From Betaproteobacteria bacterium (GTDB lineage: Bacteria > Pseudomonadota > Gammaproteobacteria > Burkholderiales > SG8-41): a stretch of DNA of 46,331 bases. Where the stretch lies: positions 1 to 46,331 of the forward strand of contig JACQGN010000136.1 in NCBI GenBank assembly GCA_016199545.1. The letters are read 5' to 3'. Shown piece after piece: positions 40,878-46,331 of the stretch (positions are counted from its first letter, which is position 1; each line of letters starts with the position of its first letter). Under the pieces are notes generated by a model, which was given only the letters and a program-made list of their open reading frames with translations, ran no database searches and was not told the DNA's origin. The translations under genes were made by a program, and so were the position numbers.

Positions 40878-41865
40878 TTTCCGGCTCCGGGACCAAGAGG
40901 CCTTGGGAACGATCCTTCGCCTTGCCGTAGCGCTCGCGGTATATGCGTTGTCGGCGCCAGTTCCGGCGCAGCAGTACCCGGCAAAGCCGATCCGCGTGAT
41001 CGTCCCATTTGCGCCGGGAGGCGCGACCGACTCCCTCGCGCGCATACTGGCATTGAACCTGAGCCACAACTTGGGACAGCGCGTCATCGTCGACAACCGG
41101 CCGGGAGCCGGAGGCACCATCGGAACCGAGATCGGCGTCACGTCGAGCCCGGACGGCTATACGTTCGTTGTGGTGTCGGCGGGATATTGCGTCAATCCCA
41201 GTTTCTACAAACTCAAGTTCGACCCCGTGGAACACATCACGCCGGTCGCGCGGATTGCCAAGGGGCCGCTGCTTTTGACGGCGCACCCGTCGGTTCCGGT
41301 GCGACGACTTCGGGACCTGATCGATTTGGCAAAGGCGAAGCCCGAGCAGATGACCTACGCGACAAGCGGGCGGGGCAGCATGGGACACATGACGGGCGAG
41401 CTGATTCAGTACATGACCGGGATAAAGCTGGTGATGGTCCCATACCGGGGCACGGGCGCGGCGATAGTCGATACCGTGGGCGGCCAGACCTTTCTGAATC
41501 TCAGCGGCATAACCTCGACGCTGTCGGTCGTGAAATCCGGAAAGCTTCGCGCCATTGCGGTGACGAGCGCGCAGCGGATTTCCGAGGCCCCCGGCATCCC
41601 CACCGTGGCCGAATCGGGACTGCCGGGATTTGAGGTAACGAGTTGGCAGGGACTCATTGGACCGAAGGGACTTGCTCGCGCGGTCGTCGACCGGATCAAT
41701 CGCGAGGTCGCATCCGTCATCAGGCAAGAAAATGTCCTGGAGCGTTTCAGGGCGAGCGGCATCGTTCCCGAGGGTGGCGCGCCGGAGAAATTCGCGGCCG
41801 AAATCCGCAGGGAAATCTCGCTGTGGCGGAAGATCGCGGTCAAGGCCGGAATCCACGTGCGGTGA
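40863..41865 (+). CDS. Bug-family TTT substrate-binding protein
   Basis: PAQQYPAKPIRVIVPFAPGGATDSLARILALNLSHNLGQRVIVDNRPGAGGTIGTE; start uncertain (ORF extends to 40780, overlapping the upstream gene). Confidence 0.93.
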
Positions 41866-41894
41866 CATACCGTTCGTCGGCCCGGAAACGATTC

Positions 41895-42935
41895 ATGAGT
41901 GAGCGTTCGGGCATCGCCGAAACTGCAGACCTCGAAGTCCCTGACGACATCGACGCGATGTTCGACGCGCTATACGAGCGCGGCGTGACGGACGGGCTCC
42001 CGGTCATCCCGCCCACGGCGGCCCGCGTCGGGACCATGATGGCCGCCGTGCCGCTCGACCCGGGCCATGTGCTGGCCGAGCTGCCGCCGCGCGGCGGCCT
42101 CGCGACCGTCGAGAAAGTCGCCGTCAACGCCGTCATGGCGGGCTGCCGCCCGGATTATTTCCCGGTGGTGGTCGCCGCGGTGGAAGCACTGGTGCAGCCG
42201 CAGTTCAACCTCACTGGCATCCAGACCACTACCAATCCGGTGGCGCCGCTGGTGTTGATCAACGGCCCCGTCCGCAATCGCATCGGCGTCAACTGCGGCG
42301 CGGGCGCGCTCGGTCCGGGCTGGCGCGCCAATGCGACCGTCGGTCGCGCGCTGCGGCTCGTCATGGTCAACGTCGGCGGCGCAACACCGGGTGACGTCGA
42401 CAAATCTATCCTCGGGATGCCGGGCAAGTACACGCTGTGTCTTGGCGAGCTTGAGGAGCTGAACCCGTGGGAGCCGTTCCACGTCGAGCGGGGTTACGCG
42501 CCGGGCGAGAGCACGGTGACGCTGATCAGCGTGCAGGGCACGCAGAGCTGCGCGGCATCCTACACCGAGCCCGAGCCGATCCTTAGGATGCTCTCGAACG
42601 CGATGACCGCCTTTGGCGCCAACAGCTACACCAAGGGCAACGGCAATCCGGTCGTGATCCTGCCGCCGGCGCACGCGCGCATCTTCGCTGGCGCCGGCTG
42701 GGACAAGAGGCAGATCAAGCAGGCGCTCTTCGAGCGCACGATGTACCCGCAGGCGGAGTTCCCGATGCGCCTGCTCGACACCACCGCGCGGCAGCAGATC
42801 CACGACGGCAGGGTGTGCATTTGCCGCCGGGCGGAAGACATCGTCGTCATCGTCGCCGGCGGCCCGGAATTGAACCACATCGGGTTTCTTGCGAGCTTCG
42901 GCAACGATCTCGCGATCAATCCGATTCGATACTGA
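41895..42935 (+). CDS. Conserved uncharacterised protein, UGSC-partner family (copy E)
   Basis: VTDGLPVIPPTAARVGTMM, NAVMAGCRPDYFPVV, WRANATVGRALRLVMVNVG, YTLCLGELEELNPWEPFHV. Confidence 0.85.
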   Translation: MSERSGIAETADLEVPDDIDAMFDALYERGVTDGLPVIPPTAARVGTMMAAVPLDPGHVLAELPPRGGLATVEKVAVNAVMAGCRPDYFPVVVAAVEALVQPQFNLTGIQTTTNPVAPLVLINGPVRNRIGVNCGAGALGPGWRANATVGRALRLVMVNVGGATPGDVDKSILGMPGKYTLCLGELEELNPWEPFHVERGYAPGESTVTLISVQGTQSCAASYTEPEPILRMLSNAMTAFGANSYTKGNGNPVVILPPAHARIFAGAGWDKRQIKQALFERTMYPQAEFPMRLLDTTARQQIHDGRVCICRRAEDIVVIVAGGPELNHIGFLASFGNDLAINPIRY

Positions 42936-42953
42936 TACCAGGAGGGCCAGCGG

Positions 42954-43499
42954 ATGAAGATACTGAATCCCGTCGGGGCGCCGCGCACGAGCGGAGAACG
43001 CGCGTTGCTTACGGTCTCCGGAATCGCCGGGCTGCGGCTCGCCATACTCACCAATCACTGGAAGAGCATGGACCGCATGGCGCGGCGCATGATCGCGCGC
43101 GCCAGCGAGCGCTACGCGGCGGTCGGAGTCGAGCTCTACGATATCCCGATCAACGGCCCGATGGCGGAGGCGGTCGAGCACGGCGTGCTGCAAGACTGCG
43201 ACGCCGCGATCGTCGGGCTCGCCAACTGAGGCTCCTGCACGTCGTGGAGTGTCCACGACGCCAGCAGGCTGGTCTCGGCGGGCAAGCCCGCAGTGGTGCT
43301 CGCGACCGAGGCCTTCGCGAAACTCGCGAAGGTGACGCTCGACGCGCGCAGGCTGCCGGGCACGCTTGCAATCGTGATCAGGGGCAACCCGGAATTCCTC
43401 GACGAGCCCGCATTGGCGCAGGTTGCCGACCGCGTGCTCGACGAGGCCGTGCGGCGGCTGACGACGGGCGCCGGCTCGATAGAATCGCTCATCGGCTAA
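42954..43499 (+). CDS. Putative selenoprotein, UGSC family (copy 5); TGA 43227-43229 read as Sec (GLAN-U-GSC)
   Basis: ORFs 42954-43229 and 43293-43499 in the same frame; CDAAIVGLAN-U-GSCTSWSVHDASRLVSAGKPAVVLATEAFAKLAKVTL; strongest hairpin of the set. Confidence 0.92.
43240..43260 (+). promoter_or_regulatory. Candidate bSECIS hairpin, copy 5 (CGTCGTGGA-gtg-TCCACGACG)
   Basis: 9 bp perfect stem, 3 nt loop, stem begins 10 nt after TGA; additional outer CCTGC/GCAGG pairing possible. Confidence 0.8.
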
Positions 43500-43562
43500 G
43501 ACGCCACCCCGGCAAAAGCGGCACAGGCACCGCGTGACATACAACATGATCGAGGAGGCAAC

Positions 43563-44543
43563 ATGCAGAACGTGACGAAACAGCTGCTCGCAGTGGGCAC
43601 GCTGAACTTCGGGCTGGCGCTCGCGCCGCTTCCCGCGGCAGCCGCGGACGGCTACCCGGCACGGCCGGTGCGCGTGGTGGTCGGCTTCTCGCCGGGTGGC
43701 GGGGCCGATGTCGTGGCGCGCATCGTCACCCTGAAGCTGACGGAAGTCCTGAAACAAAACGTCTTCGTCGAGAACCGGCCGGGGGCCGGCGGCTCCATCG
43801 GCGCAGCGCTCGTCGCCCGCAGCGCGCCCGACGGCTACACCATGATGCTCGTCTCCAGCAGCTACTCGGTGATCCCGACTCTCTACAAGAACCTGTCGTT
43901 CGACGCGGTGAAGGACTTCGAGACGGTCAGCCTGATCGCGCAGGCGCCGCTCCTCGTCGTCGTGCACCCGTCGCTCCCGGTGCGCTCGGTCCGCGAGCTG
44001 GTCGCGTTCGCCAAAGTCCGGCCGGGACAGTTGAATTACGGCTCCGGCGGCAACGGCACCTCCGGCTATCTGGCGGGCGAGCTCTTCAAGACGCTCGCCG
44101 GCGTCAGCATCGTCCATGTGCCTTACAAGGGCGCCGGTCCCGCGCTGACTGACGCCGTCGCGGGGCAGGTGCACATGACCTTCTCCAGCGTGCTGTCGGC
44201 GCTGCCGCACGTGAAGAACCAGAAGCTCCGCGCGGTGGCCGTGACAAGCGCCGCGCGCTCCGCGGTGCTCCCGGAGTTGCCGACCGTCGCCGAAGGGGGA
44301 GTCAAGGGCTACCGGCGGACCACCTGGTACGGGATGCTCGCGCCCGCGCGCACGCTGGCCGCGATCGTCTCCGCCATGAGCACGGCAGTCCAAAAGTCCG
44401 TGGGCGCGCCGGACGTCCGGCAGCGCTTTCTTTCCGACGGCGCCGAGCCGGGGGGCGGCACGCCGAGGCAATTCCACGATTACCTCGTCGCCGAGATCGC
44501 GGTGGCGAAGCAGATCGTCGAGAAAGCCGGCGTTGCGAAATAG
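43563..44543 (+). CDS. Bug-family TTT substrate-binding protein
   Basis: AADGYPARPVRVVVGFSPGGGADVVARIVTLKLTEVLKQNVFVENRPGAGGSIGAALVARSAPDGYT. Confidence 0.95.
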   Translation: MQNVTKQLLAVGTLNFGLALAPLPAAAADGYPARPVRVVVGFSPGGGADVVARIVTLKLTEVLKQNVFVENRPGAGGSIGAALVARSAPDGYTMMLVSSSYSVIPTLYKNLSFDAVKDFETVSLIAQAPLLVVVHPSLPVRSVRELVAFAKVRPGQLNYGSGGNGTSGYLAGELFKTLAGVSIVHVPYKGAGPALTDAVAGQVHMTFSSVLSALPHVKNQKLRAVAVTSAARSAVLPELPTVAEGGVKGYRRTTWYGMLAPARTLAAIVSAMSTAVQKSVGAPDVRQRFLSDGAEPGGGTPRQFHDYLVAEIAVAKQIVEKAGVAK

Positions 44544-44627
44544 GCACGACACAGGGGCATCGGGCAGCCCACGGCGCGCGGCGCGGGCGTTCCATAACGA
44601 GGCGCCGTCAGAACAGGGAGAGCGAAC

Positions 44628-45998
44628 TTGAGCGAGCGCGGCAGCATTTCACCATTGATGCAGGAACTGAGCCGGCACATGGCGGGCGCGCTGAAGCGCA
44701 GGCTGCCGGTCGAGGTTGCGGAGCGCGCAAAGCTCCACCTCGTCGACACCTTCGCCGCGATCGCCTCCGGCACGCGGCTGCTGCCGGGCAAGCGGGCGAT
44801 CGCCTACGTAAAGCCCTTCGGCGGCCGGCCCGAGGCGGGCATCATCGGCACGCGCCTCGTCACCACCACCCTCAATGCCGCACTGGCGAACGCCATGTCC
44901 GGGCACGCCGACGAGACGGACGACACTCACCCGGCGACCCGAACCCACCCCGGCACCAGCGTGATCCCCGCGGCGCTCGCGATCGCGGAGCGCGACCACC
45001 TGCCCGGCGAGCGGATGCTGCACGCGATGGTACTCGGCTACGAGCTCTGCGCGCGTACGCTGCTCGCGATCAAGGCGATGCCGCTCATGAAAACCGGGCA
45101 TCACGCCGGCGCCCGCGGTCAGCTCTTCGGCGCCGCCGCGGCCGCGGGCGCGCTGCTCGGGCTCGACGCGACGCGGATGCGGCACATGCTCTCCTACTGC
45201 GCCCAGCAGGCCTCCGGGCTTTACACGCTGCTGCGCGACACCGAGCACATGGAGAAGGCCTTCGCGATGGGCGGCATGCCGTCGCAGCACGGGCTCGCCG
45301 CCGCACTGATGGTGAAGTCCGGCTTTACCGGCGTGGAAGACGTGCTCTCGGGCGAGTACAACTACATCGACACCTATTCGAAGGAACCGGACTGGGACGC
45401 GCTCACGCGCGGCCTCGGCAGCGACTACGAGATCATGCGCGGCGGCATCAAGCGCTGGCCGGTCGGCGCGCCGATCCAGGGGCCGCTGCACGTGCTGCAC
45501 GAGCTGATCCGCGAGCACCGCTTCGGCGCGGACGACGTCGAGAAGCTGGTCGTGCACATACCCGAGCGCGAGCTGGGCGTGGTCAACAACCGCGAGATGT
45601 CCGACATCTCGCTCCAGTTCCTGCTCGCGGTGATGCTGATCGACGGCACCGTCGGCTTCAAGGCCGCGCACGACACCCGGCGCATGCGCGACCCGCGCGT
45701 GCGCAAGCTCTACCCGCGCATCATTCCGGTCGGCGACCCGGCATTGACCGATCCCCTGCGGCGCTGGCGCGGCATCATTACGATCACGTTGAAAGACGGT
45801 CGCACGTTCTCGCACCAGACGCTCGCGGCGAAGGGCACGTTCCAGAACCCGCTCACGCGCCTGGAAGTCGAGGAAAAATCGATGGACTTGCTCGCCCCGA
45901 TACTGGGAAAGCAGCGCAGCCTCGCGCTGATGGCGGCGCTGTTCGACATCCAGCGCCTGCGTGACGTGCGCGCGCTACGCAAGCTTTATGCAGCCTAG
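44628..45998 (+). CDS. MmgE/PrpD family protein, copy 3
   Basis: AKLHLVDTFAAIASGTRLLPGKRAIAYVKPFGG, ALANAMSGHADETDDTHPATRTHPGTSVIPAALAIAERD; stop codon lies within an IS-end CTAG. Confidence 0.92.
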   Translation: MSERGSISPLMQELSRHMAGALKRRLPVEVAERAKLHLVDTFAAIASGTRLLPGKRAIAYVKPFGGRPEAGIIGTRLVTTTLNAALANAMSGHADETDDTHPATRTHPGTSVIPAALAIAERDHLPGERMLHAMVLGYELCARTLLAIKAMPLMKTGHHAGARGQLFGAAAAAGALLGLDATRMRHMLSYCAQQASGLYTLLRDTEHMEKAFAMGGMPSQHGLAAALMVKSGFTGVEDVLSGEYNYIDTYSKEPDWDALTRGLGSDYEIMRGGIKRWPVGAPIQGPLHVLHELIREHRFGADDVEKLVVHIPERELGVVNNREMSDISLQFLLAVMLIDGTVGFKAAHDTRRMRDPRVRKLYPRIIPVGDPALTDPLRRWRGIITITLKDGRTFSHQTLAAKGTFQNPLTRLEVEEKSMDLLAPILGKQRSLALMAALFDIQRLRDVRALRKLYAA

Positions 45999-46331
45999 CA
46001 GCCTGTCGGACTTACCCGGCCGAAGCACCCCGAGCGACCGGAACGATAGGCGGATGAGTTCGTCATAAGTGTATCCCGTTTGAAGATGCCGAGAGTGTAG
46101 CCATGGTGAATTTCCGTCCGATCGATCGCGCCACGCCCTATCTGTTGCCGCCCTCGGTCGAGGAATGGCTGCCCAAGGATCACCTGGCGCGCTTCGTGGT
46201 CGATATCGTCGATCAGCTTGATCTGTTGGCGCTCACCCGGCAGTACCGTGGCAGCGGTTCCGCTGCCTATCACCCGACGGTGATGCTTGGTTTGTTCATC
46301 TAAGGCTACGCCACAGGCGTGTATTCGAGCC
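45995..46331 (+). mobile_element. Left end and start of an insertion sequence (IS1182-like transposase gene), truncated by window end
   Basis: End motif CTAGCAGCCTGTCGGACTTACC followed by transposase N-terminus MVNFRPIDRATPYLLPPSVEEWLPKDHLARFVVDIVDQLDL; in-frame TAA at 46301-46303. Confidence 0.75.

Noticed and set aside
41970-44552. 860 aa minus-strand ORF
   Set aside because: Antisense to a partner gene, a UGSC gene and a Bug gene; low-complexity Arg/His/Asp-rich translation typical of shadow ORFs in high-GC DNA; no domain recognisable.
44649-45815. 388 aa minus-strand ORF
   Set aside because: Antisense to MmgE/PrpD copy 3; shadow ORF.
1-46331. CRISPR array, tRNA or rRNA genes, selenocysteine tRNA
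   Set aside because: No regularly spaced direct repeats, cloverleaf-like or rRNA-like sequence was recognised by reading; absence here says nothing about the rest of the genome.

Overview
High-GC, betaproteobacteria-like catabolic/accessory region. Its most striking content is five candidate selenoprotein genes of the UGSC type. The six-frame track splits each one at an in-frame TGA. At 1549-1551 (+), 15404-15406 (+), 28666-28668 (-), 39444-39446 (+) and 43227-43229 (+) a conserved hydrophobic strand ending G(V/I/L)(G/A)(A/D/N) is followed by TGA and then G-(S/A/N)-C, and the frame stays open to a conserved C-terminal half. Each TGA is followed by a short hairpin at a near-fixed offset (bSECIS-like), with compensatory changes between copies. 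Each gene sits next to a member of one ~350 aa uncharacterised family (DGLPVxPPT ... VMAGCxPxY ... ANxxxGRxxRL), and in one case (39108-40877) is fused to it in a single ORF. Around these modules are about ten intact and two degenerate Bug/TTT substrate-binding proteins with no TctA/TctB membrane genes in the window. Also present are three MmgE/PrpD proteins, two amidases, LeuCD-like dehydratase subunits, two enolase-superfamily enzymes, an M20 peptidase, an SDR, an argininosuccinate lyase-like protein, an asparaginase, TatD/amidohydrolase proteins, a GFA-family protein and one LysR regulator. There are several decay scars and insertion-sequence traces. No tRNA, rRNA, CRISPR array or selABCD genes were recognised in the window. 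All family assignments are from reading sequence motifs; no search was run.
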